From contig DLMW01000034.1 in NCBI GenBank assembly GCA_002478245.1, positions 1-7,316 on the forward strand: a DNA stretch of 7,316 nucleotides, given 5' to 3'. Each line of letters starts with the position of its first letter. Positions within the stretch are counted from its first letter, which is position 1. The notes below the pieces were generated by a model that was not told the DNA's origin, made no database searches, and worked only from the letters and a program-made list of their open reading frames with translations. A program made the translations under genes and the position numbers. Of the stretch, positions 1 through 5,357 are shown piece after piece. This stretch comes from a bacterium UBP18_UBA7526 (lineage in GTDB: Bacteria; UBP18; UBA7526).

Positions 1-28
1 TTCTTTCCCCCAGACCCCCTAATCCTCA

Positions 29-56
29 GTATCGGAATTTATTCAAATTCCGATAC
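29..56. repeat. Perfect 12-bp hairpin just downstream of rseP
   Basis: GTATCGGAATTT at 29-40 is the exact reverse complement of AAATTCCGATAC at 45-56, with a 4-nt loop at 41-44. It lies 6 nt beyond the rseP stop codon on the minus strand, where a transcript end is plausible. No T-run follows the stem on either strand, so a classical intrinsic terminator is not supported. It could be an RNA 3'-end stabiliser, a processing site or a dispersed repeat. The remaining bases (1-28) show nothing I can assign. Confidence 0.8.
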
Positions 57-62
57 CTCAAG

Positions 63-1118
63 CTACCTACTCCATGTCCGGACCAGGTCATTATAGATGA
101 CGAATATGGCGATGAAGAGTATTATGGCTAAACCGATCTGCTGGGCAATCTCTTGGGCCCTAATACTCAAAGGCTTCTTCCTTATCCCTTCCAAGGCCAA
201 GAAGATTGTGTGGCCTCCATCCAATAAGGGAATGGGTAGAAGATTGATTACAAATAGATTAACACTGATAAGGCCGATGAGACCCAATAGAGTTGTAAAC
301 CCTACTTTGGCTGCGGTTCCTGCTGCCTGGGCGATGAAGACTGGACCAGCCAAATTCCTCGGGGATACCTTACCACAGATTAACATGGCCAGGGTCTGAC
401 AGACAAACTTTGTCAAGGCTACGGTCCTCAAGAACCCCTTCCCAATGGCCTTTCCTAGACCATATCTTACCTTAATCAATTCTTCGGGAAAGGTGATCCC
501 GATCATCCCCACCTCTTCTTCCTGATTAAATACATCCTTAATCTTTTTGAGTTCTGGTACAATAGGGAGGGTAGACTCCTTGCCCATTCTCTGGATAGTA
601 AACTTTAGCTCTTTACCTGGATGGGACCAGACTATCCTTTGCATCTCTTCTCCGCATATAATCTTTTTTCCCTCGATAGCAACTATTCTATCACCCCTTT
701 CCAGACCCGCCCTCTCTGCTGGGGTATCCTTCAATACCTCCCCAATCTCAGTGGGTAGGGCGGGAAGGCCGATGGCGAAGACGAGGGAGAATAATAAGAA
801 GGCCAGGATAAAGTTTGCCAAAGGACCAGTAATAACGATGGCGAGTCTTGCCCTTATGCTCCGGGAGAGGAATTCCCATCTCTCCCCCTTTAATTCCTCA
901 TGGGGGTCCTCACCCGCCATCCTGACATATCCCCCGAAGGGAATGAGAGAGAGACAATATTCTGTCCCTTTTTTCTTAAAACCAAACAGTCTTGGGCCTA
1001 GCCCCAGAGAGAACCTCTCTACCCGCACCCCTATCTTCTTAGAGGTAAGGAAGTGGCCAAACTCATGGAAGAGGATGAGGATGCCAAAGGTAAAAAGAAT
1101 GGCTAGGAAGGTCAACAT
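63..1118 (-). CDS. rseP: RseP/RasP-type site-2 intramembrane zinc metalloprotease
   Basis: This is a membrane-embedded zinc protease of the M50/S2P family. It cleaves transmembrane segments of anti-sigma factors or remnant signal peptides. The zinc motif HEFGH is at residues 18-22 in the first membrane helix. The third metal ligand sits in the NLLPIPLLDGG segment near the C-terminus (Asp300). The conserved FGGYVRM segment is at 61-67. A single PDZ domain lies at roughly 120-190 (PAERAGLERGDRI at 133-145). Further membrane helices are near 93-116, 276-297 and 329-343. At 351 residues with one PDZ domain it is shorter than E. coli RseP (about 450, two PDZ). The ATG overlaps the dxr stop by 7 nt (ATGTTGA) and has GAGG with a 7-nt spacer, so coupling to dxr is likely. 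No anti-sigma factor is visible here, so its substrate is unknown. Confidence 0.95.
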   Translation of the reverse strand: MLTFLAILFTFGILILFHEFGHFLTSKKIGVRVERFSLGLGPRLFGFKKKGTEYCLSLIPFGGYVRMAGEDPHEELKGERWEFLSRSIRARLAIVITGPLANFILAFLLFSLVFAIGLPALPTEIGEVLKDTPAERAGLERGDRIVAIEGKKIICGEEMQRIVWSHPGKELKFTIQRMGKESTLPIVPELKKIKDVFNQEEEVGMIGITFPEELIKVRYGLGKAIGKGFLRTVALTKFVCQTLAMLICGKVSPRNLAGPVFIAQAAGTAAKVGFTTLLGLIGLISVNLFVINLLPIPLLDGGHTIFLALEGIRKKPLSIRAQEIAQQIGLAIILFIAIFVIYNDLVRTWSR

Positions 1119-2254
1119 CTTAGGGCCTCTTCCCTTGCCCAGGCATCTGCCTTCAGGATCTCACTCAAGGTAGGGTTCTTGATCGGCTTATGCCTATTCA
1201 ATACCTTCTCAATCGTCTTGGGGATCTCCATAAATCCCATCTCTTCCTTTAGGAAGAGAGAGATCGCAACCTCATTGGTGGCATTGAGGACCGCTGGTGC
1301 CGTTCCCCCAATTCTGGCTGCTTCATAGGCTAACCCCAGACAAGGAAACTTTCTCGTATCTGGTCTCTGAAAGGTGAGTCTTCTAATCCTAGTAAGATCC
1401 AGTCTCTTTAAGGAAATAGGAAGCCTCTCAGGATAGGAGAGGGCATACTGGATGGGAAGGCGCATATCCGGGGCTCCTAAGTGGGCAAGCATCGTTCCAT
1501 CGATGAATTCCACTAGGGAATGGACGATCGCCTCGCGATGGATAACCACCTCTATTTGATCTATATCGACTCCAAATAGGTGATGGGCCGCGATTACCTC
1601 CAGGCCCTTATTCATCAAGGTAGCAGAATCGATGGTGATCTTCTTTCCCATCTCCCAGGTGGGGTGTCTTAAGGCCTCCTGGGGAGTAACCGACTTTAGT
1701 CTCGAGAGGCTAAAGCCCAGGAATGGGCCACCAGAGGCGGTGAGGATGATGCGGGAGACCTTTTTTTTCTCTTCCTTCTTTAGGCACTGGAAGATGGCCG
1801 AGTGCTCACTATCGATGGGTAGGATCTCTACCCCCCTTCTATGAGCCTCTTGCATCACGGTCTCTCCCGCCATGACCAAGGTCTCCTTATTGGCCAGAGC
1901 GATTCTCTTTTTTGCCTTTATGGCCTCTAAGGTAGGGATGAGGCCACTGGCGCCAACGATGGCTGAGACGACTAAGTCTGCTTCCTTTAACCTAGCGACC
2001 TCGTTTACCCCTTCCTGGCCACTTGTTACTCTCATACTTTTAAAGCGCCCTCTTAATTCTCGGGCGCTTTTTTCATCTACCAGGGCCACTACCTCAGGAT
2101 GAAACTCCCTTATCTGCTTCTCTAAGAGATCGATATTCTTCCTTGCTGCCAGGCCAAGGACGCGAAACCTATCTCTCAAGCTCTCAATGACCTTTAAGGT
2201 ATTTATTCCTACTGAGCCAGTGGAGCCCAGCACAACAATCCTTCTCTTGACCAT
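1112..2254 (-). CDS. dxr: 1-deoxy-D-xylulose 5-phosphate reductoisomerase
   Basis: DXR (IspC) converts 1-deoxy-D-xylulose 5-phosphate to 2-C-methyl-D-erythritol 4-phosphate using NADPH and a divalent metal. It is the committed step of the MEP isoprenoid pathway and the target of fosmidomycin. The 380 residues match the usual family length. The N-terminal NADPH-binding motif GSTGSVG is at 10-16 and NKET at 122-125. The metal ligands are Asp148 and Glu150 in LPIDSEH, and Glu219 in MNKGLE. The flexible active-site loop carries HPTW at 197-200, and the LGAPDMRLP segment is at 259-267. It begins 7 nt after the cdsA stop. I see no good Shine-Dalgarno at normal distance from the ATG, which suggests reinitiation by ribosomes finishing cdsA. 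It overlaps rseP by 7 nt. Confidence 0.97.
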   Translation of the reverse strand: MVKRRIVVLGSTGSVGINTLKVIESLRDRFRVLGLAARKNIDLLEKQIREFHPEVVALVDEKSARELRGRFKSMRVTSGQEGVNEVARLKEADLVVSAIVGASGLIPTLEAIKAKKRIALANKETLVMAGETVMQEAHRRGVEILPIDSEHSAIFQCLKKEEKKKVSRIILTASGGPFLGFSLSRLKSVTPQEALRHPTWEMGKKITIDSATLMNKGLEVIAAHHLFGVDIDQIEVVIHREAIVHSLVEFIDGTMLAHLGAPDMRLPIQYALSYPERLPISLKRLDLTRIRRLTFQRPDTRKFPCLGLAYEAARIGGTAPAVLNATNEVAISLFLKEEMGFMEIPKTIEKVLNRHKPIKNPTLSEILKADAWAREEALRC

Positions 2255-2261
2255 GCGCGTT

Positions 2262-3116
2262 CTAAAAGAACCTCAGCCTTCCTACTATATGAACTACGTA
2301 GTAATACATCACGGGAGAGGTGAATAGGAGGCTATCCATGACATCCAGAAGGCCTCCATGGCCGGGAATGATTCCACCAGCATCCTTAATCTCCGCTCCC
2401 CTCTTCAATAATGATTCGCAGAGGTCACCAAACTGGCCGATAATCCCTAAGACCAATCCCAGGATGAGATAGTGAATCAGGGAGAGGCCAGGGCTTGTGA
2501 GCCACTTCCCCAGGAAGGGACTTTCTTCAAGAAGGAGATAGGCCATAGATGAGCCTGCCAGACCAAAGAGAAGACCACCTATCGCTCCCTCTACACTCTT
2601 CTTGGGGCTCACTCGGGGGATGAGCTTATGTCTTCCTAAGGCAGTGCCCAAGGCATAGGCCCCGGTATCGCCAAACCAGGTGATCCAGAATAAGAGAAGG
2701 ATATATTCCCTGCCGAAGAGGGCCTTTCTCAGGAGCAATTGATGGGAGAGGAGCCAGCCAACATAGACCACACCCAAGATGGCATAGGAGAGGTTGGTGA
2801 TGGTCTCCAGAGGTCTCTTTCCAAATAACTGCATGCTCAGAAGCAAGAGTACAGAGGCGGTTAAGAGGAGACTGAGATAGTAGACATTCCCCCACCAGGC
2901 ACAGAGAGCCAATAGAACGCTACAGACCATGCCCGTGATGCGTAGGATCCTCAACCCCTTGACCTTGGGCATATTGTAGAGCTCGAAGAGGCCCAGTAGG
3001 ATCCCGGCGATGATTAAGATTAAAAAGGGCCAGGAGCCATACCAGATGAGCCAGGCTAGGATGGGAATGGCAACCAGGGCGCTTAAGATCCTGGTTCTTA
3101 ATATATCACTCCTCAA
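2262..3116 (-). CDS. cdsA: Phosphatidate cytidylyltransferase (CDP-diacylglycerol synthase)
   Basis: CdsA condenses CTP with phosphatidic acid to give CDP-diacylglycerol, the precursor of bacterial phospholipids, in the cytoplasmic membrane. The 284-residue protein is strongly hydrophobic with about eight membrane segments (for example 12-27, 29-45, 60-75, 80-97, 112-128, 138-150, 178-195, 211-228). WFGDTGAYALG is at 147-157 and SPKKSVEG at 170-177. The C-terminal CdsA signature runs from about 235 to 261 (SLLKR, KDAGG, PGHGGLLD). The usual Arg in its closing D-R-x-D is Val259, giving DVMD. The start is TTG, overlapping the uppS end by 11 nt. AGGAGG at 3127-3132, inside uppS, lies 10 nt upstream. 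No in-frame ATG precedes the first conserved helix, and RTRILSALVAIPI fits the normal N-terminus. Confidence 0.94.
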   Translation of the reverse strand: MRSDILRTRILSALVAIPILAWLIWYGSWPFLILIIAGILLGLFELYNMPKVKGLRILRITGMVCSVLLALCAWWGNVYYLSLLLTASVLLLLSMQLFGKRPLETITNLSYAILGVVYVGWLLSHQLLLRKALFGREYILLLFWITWFGDTGAYALGTALGRHKLIPRVSPKKSVEGAIGGLLFGLAGSSMAYLLLEESPFLGKWLTSPGLSLIHYLILGLVLGIIGQFGDLCESLLKRGAEIKDAGGIIPGHGGLLDVMDSLLFTSPVMYYYVVHIVGRLRFF

Positions 3117-3840
3117 TCCTTCCGAACCTCCTCTCCCTCTTCTGATAGTCCAGAATGGCCTCTAAGAGATTTTCTTTCTTGAAGTCCGGCCAGAGGATAG
3201 GGGTTATCCAGAGCTCGCTATAGGCTAGTTGCCAGAGGAGGAAGTTAGAGATCCTCATCTCCCCACTCGTTCTGATTAAGAGATCTGGGTCCGGCTGGCC
3301 AGAGGTAGAGAGATATTGGGAGAGAGTCTTTTCATCTATTCCCTTCGGCCCCTGGGCAATCATCTTCTTTACCGCATCCACAATGTCGCTCCTCCCCCCA
3401 TAATTGAGGGCGAGATTGAGGATTATTCCCTTATTATCCTCAGTTATTCTCTCCACCCGGGATAGTTCTCTCTGTAAGGAAGAGGGGAGCCCCTCTAGTC
3501 TGCCGATGGGATGGAGGCGGACATTATTCTTCTGTAATTCTTCCACCTCGTCTTTGAGGTGTCTTTCTAATGTCTTGAAGAGGCCTTCTATCTCCCCCTT
3601 GGGGCGGTTCCAGTTTTCGGTAGAAAAGGCAAAGAGGGTAAGGATCTTTACTCCGTAGTCCTTAGCCGCTGGGACGATCTCCCGCAATCTTTCTATCCCT
3701 CTCCGATGGCCGGCCATGCGCGGCAGACCCCTTCTCTTTGCCCAGCGGCCATTGCCATCCATGATGATGGCTATATGCTGCGGAATTCTGTTCTTATCTA
3801 ACTTGGATAGTAATTCCTTCTCTTTCTGACTTTGAAGCAT
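3106..3840 (-). CDS. uppS: Isoprenyl transferase / undecaprenyl diphosphate synthase (cis-prenyltransferase)
   Basis: UppS adds isopentenyl diphosphate units to farnesyl diphosphate in cis, making the C55 carrier lipid for peptidoglycan and other surface polymers. It is a soluble, membrane-associated enzyme. The 244 residues match family length. HIAIIMDGNGRWAK at 22-35 contains the catalytic Asp28 and the diphosphate-binding loop, with His45 following. FAFSTENWNRP is at 70-80 and LNLALNYGGRSDI is central. Near the C-terminus RTSGEMRISNF (190-200) supplies Arg190, Glu194, Arg196 and Ser198, and Glu209 is the likely Mg2+ ligand by alignment with E. coli. The ATG is preceded by AAAGGA with a 5-nt spacer. 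It lies 37 nt after the ferredoxin stop and overlaps cdsA. Chain length cannot be proved from sequence, but single-copy cell-wall context favours C55. Confidence 0.97.
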   Translation of the reverse strand: MLQSQKEKELLSKLDKNRIPQHIAIIMDGNGRWAKRRGLPRMAGHRRGIERLREIVPAAKDYGVKILTLFAFSTENWNRPKGEIEGLFKTLERHLKDEVEELQKNNVRLHPIGRLEGLPSSLQRELSRVERITEDNKGIILNLALNYGGRSDIVDAVKKMIAQGPKGIDEKTLSQYLSTSGQPDPDLLIRTSGEMRISNFLLWQLAYSELWITPILWPDFKKENLLEAILDYQKRERRFGRIEE

Positions 3841-3868
3841 ATCTTTCCTTTATAGTAAAACTTATCTA

Positions 3869-3885
3869 AGGGGCTTGCTACCCCT
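3869..3885 (-). other. Short 5-bp stem spanning the ferredoxin stop codon
   Basis: AGGGG at 3869-3873 pairs with CCCCT at 3881-3885 around a 7-nt loop that contains the ferredoxin TAG stop (3878-3880). The T-tract on the transcript comes only about 8 nt later and is four bases long, so this is at most a weak pause or stability hairpin rather than a convincing terminator. Confidence 0.25.
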
Positions 3886-4051
3886 CTTCTATGATGGCTT
3901 CTACCGGGCAGGCCTCCTTACAGACCCCACATTGGGTACAGCTCTCTTGATCGATGGCATACTTCCCCTCCATTTCCTTAATGGCTCCTACCGGGCACTC
4001 ATCGACACATGTGCCACAACCCACACAATCCTCACTGATCCTAAAAGCCAT
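3878..4051 (-). CDS. Bacterial-type 2x[4Fe-4S] ferredoxin, 57 aa
   Basis: This is a small soluble electron carrier of the clostridial 8Fe-8S type. Two complete cluster motifs are visible: C9-x2-C12-x2-C15-x3-C19-P and C38-x2-C41-x2-C44-x3-C48-P, arranged as an internal duplication (VGCGTCVDECPVGAI and TQCGVCKEACPVEAI). The remainder is acidic, as usual for ferredoxins. The ATG at 4051 is chosen because GGGAGG (4059-4064) precedes it at a good distance. An in-frame TTG at 4066 would place that site inside the gene. The gene sits between frr and uppS, where the usual cluster has none. An electron-donor role for the [4Fe-4S] MEP enzymes IspG and IspH would suit its position near dxr, but this is inference; other redox partners are equally possible. 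Confidence 0.93.
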   Translation of the reverse strand: MAFRISEDCVGCGTCVDECPVGAIKEMEGKYAIDQESCTQCGVCKEACPVEAIIEEG

Positions 4052-4058
4052 CTTCTCA

Positions 4059-4064
4059 CCTCCC
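4059..4064 (-). promoter_or_regulatory. Ribosome binding site that fixes the ferredoxin start
   Basis: The transcript reads GGGAGG, then a 7-nt spacer (TGAGAAG), then ATG at 4051. This strong site argues against the upstream in-frame TTG at 4066, which would translate through it. It begins 2 nt after the CGCGAAT hairpin at 4067-4097. Confidence 0.8.
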
Positions 4065-4066
4065 AA

Positions 4067-4097
4067 ACGCGAATAAGGGATTCGCGACCATTCGCGT
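4067..4097. repeat. CGCGAAT inverted repeat set between frr and the ferredoxin
   Basis: ACGCGAAT at 4067-4074 is followed by ATTCGCG at 4080-4086 and ATTCGCGT at 4090-4097. The first arm can pair with the second (7 bp, 5-nt loop) or with the third (8 bp, 15-nt loop). The element fills almost the whole gap between the frr stop and the ferredoxin ribosome binding site. The same core recurs on the other side of frr at 4728-4747. There is no T-run, so it does not look like a terminator. Confidence 0.75.
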
Positions 4098-4099
4098 CC

Positions 4100-4654
4100 T
4101 TAGAATTCGAGGATCTCCTTCTCCTTCTCCTTCAGAATCTCTTCAATCTCTTCAATATACCTATCAGTAAGTTCCTGGATCTTCTTCAATCCCTTATGAT
4201 AATCGTCCTCTGGGATCTCCTTCTCCTTCTCTCTTGCCCTTAGCTTCTCATTCGCCCCCCTCCTCGCTTCCCTAACAGAGAGCCTCCCCTCTTCTGCCCT
4301 CTTCTTAACTACCTTGACCAACTCCTCCCTCCTCTCCTGGGTGAGGGGAGGGAGGGCGACACGAATTATCCCTTCTGAAACCTGAGGGGTGAGGCCGAGA
4401 TCTGAGGCCAGAATGGCCTTGTTGACTGCGGAAAGGATCGACTTATCCCAGGGCTGGATGACGATGAGGGTGGGTTGGGGAGTAGAGATGGTAGCCAGAT
4501 GATTTAAGGGGGTAGGGGTTCCATAGTAGTCTACTTTGACTCCTTCTAAGATACTGGGTGATGCCCGGCCGGTGCGCATAGTAGCCAGATCTCTCTTGAG
4601 GGCTGCAATGGCCCTCTTCATCCTCTCCTCCGTTTCCCGATATATCTCCTCCAC
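4100..4654 (-). CDS. frr: Ribosome recycling factor
   Basis: RRF works with EF-G to split the post-termination ribosome so that subunits can be reused; it is cytoplasmic. The 184 residues match the usual length of about 185. RTGRASP is at 27-33 and YYGTPTPL at 43-50, leading into domain II. The C-terminal helical domain includes REARRGANEKL at about 128-138, with Arg132 aligning to the essential Arg of E. coli RRF. The tail is a highly charged helix (EEIEEILKEKEKEI). The start is GTG at 4654, supported by TAGGAGG with a 9-nt spacer and by normal N-terminal alignment (MEEIYRETEERM). It normally follows pyrH; here it follows tsf after a 96-nt gap of repeats. Part of its initiation region belongs to the palindrome set at 4654-4720. 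Confidence 0.97.
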   Translation of the reverse strand: MEEIYRETEERMKRAIAALKRDLATMRTGRASPSILEGVKVDYYGTPTPLNHLATISTPQPTLIVIQPWDKSILSAVNKAILASDLGLTPQVSEGIIRVALPPLTQERREELVKVVKKRAEEGRLSVREARRGANEKLRAREKEKEIPEDDYHKGLKKIQELTDRYIEEIEEILKEKEKEILEF

Positions 4655-4720
4655 CCCGTTAGACCTCCTATATTAAGGATCTTTACCCCGTTAGAGATTT
4701 TACGATATGGTCTAACGGGG
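4654..4720. repeat. Three-copy CCCCGTTAGA palindrome set overlapping the frr start
   Basis: CCCCGTTAGACC at 4654-4665 is the exact reverse complement of GGTCTAACGGGG at 4709-4720 (12 bp). A further copy of the core, CCCCGTTAGA at 4686-4695, is also the reverse complement of 4711-4720 (10 bp). In the transcript the upstream arm (4720-4709) can therefore pair with the near arm (15-nt loop) or with the far arm (43-nt loop). The far arm includes the last GG of the frr Shine-Dalgarno, the spacer and the G of the GTG start. It may be a dispersed repeat, an RNA regulator, or both. Confidence 0.85.
4664..4670 (-). promoter_or_regulatory. frr ribosome binding site, partly inside a palindrome arm
   Basis: TAGGAGG lies 9 nt before the GTG start at 4654 and is the best Shine-Dalgarno in the window. 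Its last two bases and the whole spacer are part of the repeat arm 4654-4665, so the far stem described there would mask it. Confidence 0.8.
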
Positions 4721-4727
4721 TCTATCT

Positions 4728-4747
4728 AAACGCGAAGACGCGCGAAT
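4728..4747. repeat. CGCGAA/CGCGAAT direct repeats downstream of tsf
   Basis: AAACGCGAA at 4728-4736 is identical to 4065-4073, and CGCGAAT at 4741-4747 repeats the core again 3 nt before the tsf stop. Together with 4067-4097 this gives five copies of the CGCGAA core, placed on both sides of frr. I found no similar cluster elsewhere in the window. Confidence 0.65.
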
Positions 4748-4750
4748 CCT

Positions 4751-5344
4751 TTATAACTCCTCCCCTAACCTATACCTCACGAATCTCCTCACCACAATAT
4801 TCTCCTTGAACTTGGCCATAATAGAATCAATATACTCCTTAACTGTTATCTTCTCATCCCTTATGAAGGGCTGCTCTAATAAACAGATCTCTCTAAAGAA
4901 CCTCTCCATCTTTCCCTTAACGATCTTATCCACTACCTCTTCCGGCTTTCCCTTTGCCCTTTCCCGATAGATCGCTTCCTCTCTCTTAATCACCTCTTCT
5001 GGCACCTCTCCCCTAGCAATATAAGTAGGGTTCATGGCCGCGATCTGCATTGCGATATCTCGGGCCAGGTCCTTGAATTCATCCGTGCGGGCCACAAAAT
5101 CGGTCTGGGAGTTTATCTCTAATAAGACCCCGATCCTTCCCCTAGCATGGATGTAGGAGTAGATAAGACCCTCGCCTGCTCTCTTGCCTATTAAGCCTTT
5201 GGCATGGGCCAGGCCCTTCTTGCGCAGTAGCTCCTTTGCTTTTTCTAAATTTCCCTTTGTTTCCTGTAAGGCGGCCTTACAATCTATGATAGGAGCCAAG
5301 GTGGCCTCTCTCAGCTTCTTAACCTGGCTTGGGCTAATCTTCAT
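4751..5344 (-). CDS. tsf: Translation elongation factor Ts, short form
   Basis: EF-Ts is the guanine nucleotide exchange factor that releases GDP from EF-Tu. The N-terminal UBA-like domain starts MKISPSQVKKLREAT and continues to the DCKAAL helix. The EF-Tu-contacting TDFVAR motif is at 81-86. The C-terminus ends in ENIVVRRFVRYRLGEEL, the typical end of short EF-Ts proteins. With 197 residues it resembles Thermus EF-Ts (about 196) and lacks the long coiled-coil and duplicated core of the E. coli protein (about 283). The usual T-G-A-G-x-M-D-C-K is T-L-A-P-I-I-D-C-K. I chose ATG at 5344 because it aligns with family N-termini and has AAAGGGGG upstream. A TTG at 5365 with AGGAG before it would add seven residues and overlap rpsB by 8 nt, and cannot be excluded. 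With the ATG, the gap to rpsB is 13 nt. Confidence 0.95.
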   Translation of the reverse strand: MKISPSQVKKLREATLAPIIDCKAALQETKGNLEKAKELLRKKGLAHAKGLIGKRAGEGLIYSYIHARGRIGVLLEINSQTDFVARTDEFKDLARDIAMQIAAMNPTYIARGEVPEEVIKREEAIYRERAKGKPEEVVDKIVKGKMERFFREICLLEQPFIRDEKITVKEYIDSIMAKFKENIVVRRFVRYRLGEEL

Positions 5345-5357
5345 CCCGCCCCCTTTG

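Noticed and set aside
547..1173. A 208-codon open frame on the plus strand opposite the rseP start and the dxr end
   Set aside because: It is antisense to two well-supported genes and its translation has no recognisable motif. Long antisense frames are expected opposite purine-rich coding strands.
2259..2271. GTTCT/AGAAC 5-bp inverted repeat at the cdsA stop
   Set aside because: Short stem with a 3-nt loop in coding sequence; likely chance.
4052..4066. In-frame TTG extension giving a 62-residue ferredoxin
   Set aside because: The extension would translate the ribosome binding site GGGAGG, and the ATG at 4051 is well placed and fits ferredoxin N-termini.
3875..4243. A 122-codon plus-strand open frame opposite the ferredoxin and frr
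   Set aside because: The cysteine motifs and ribosome binding site are on the minus strand; this frame crosses two real genes and the repeats between them.
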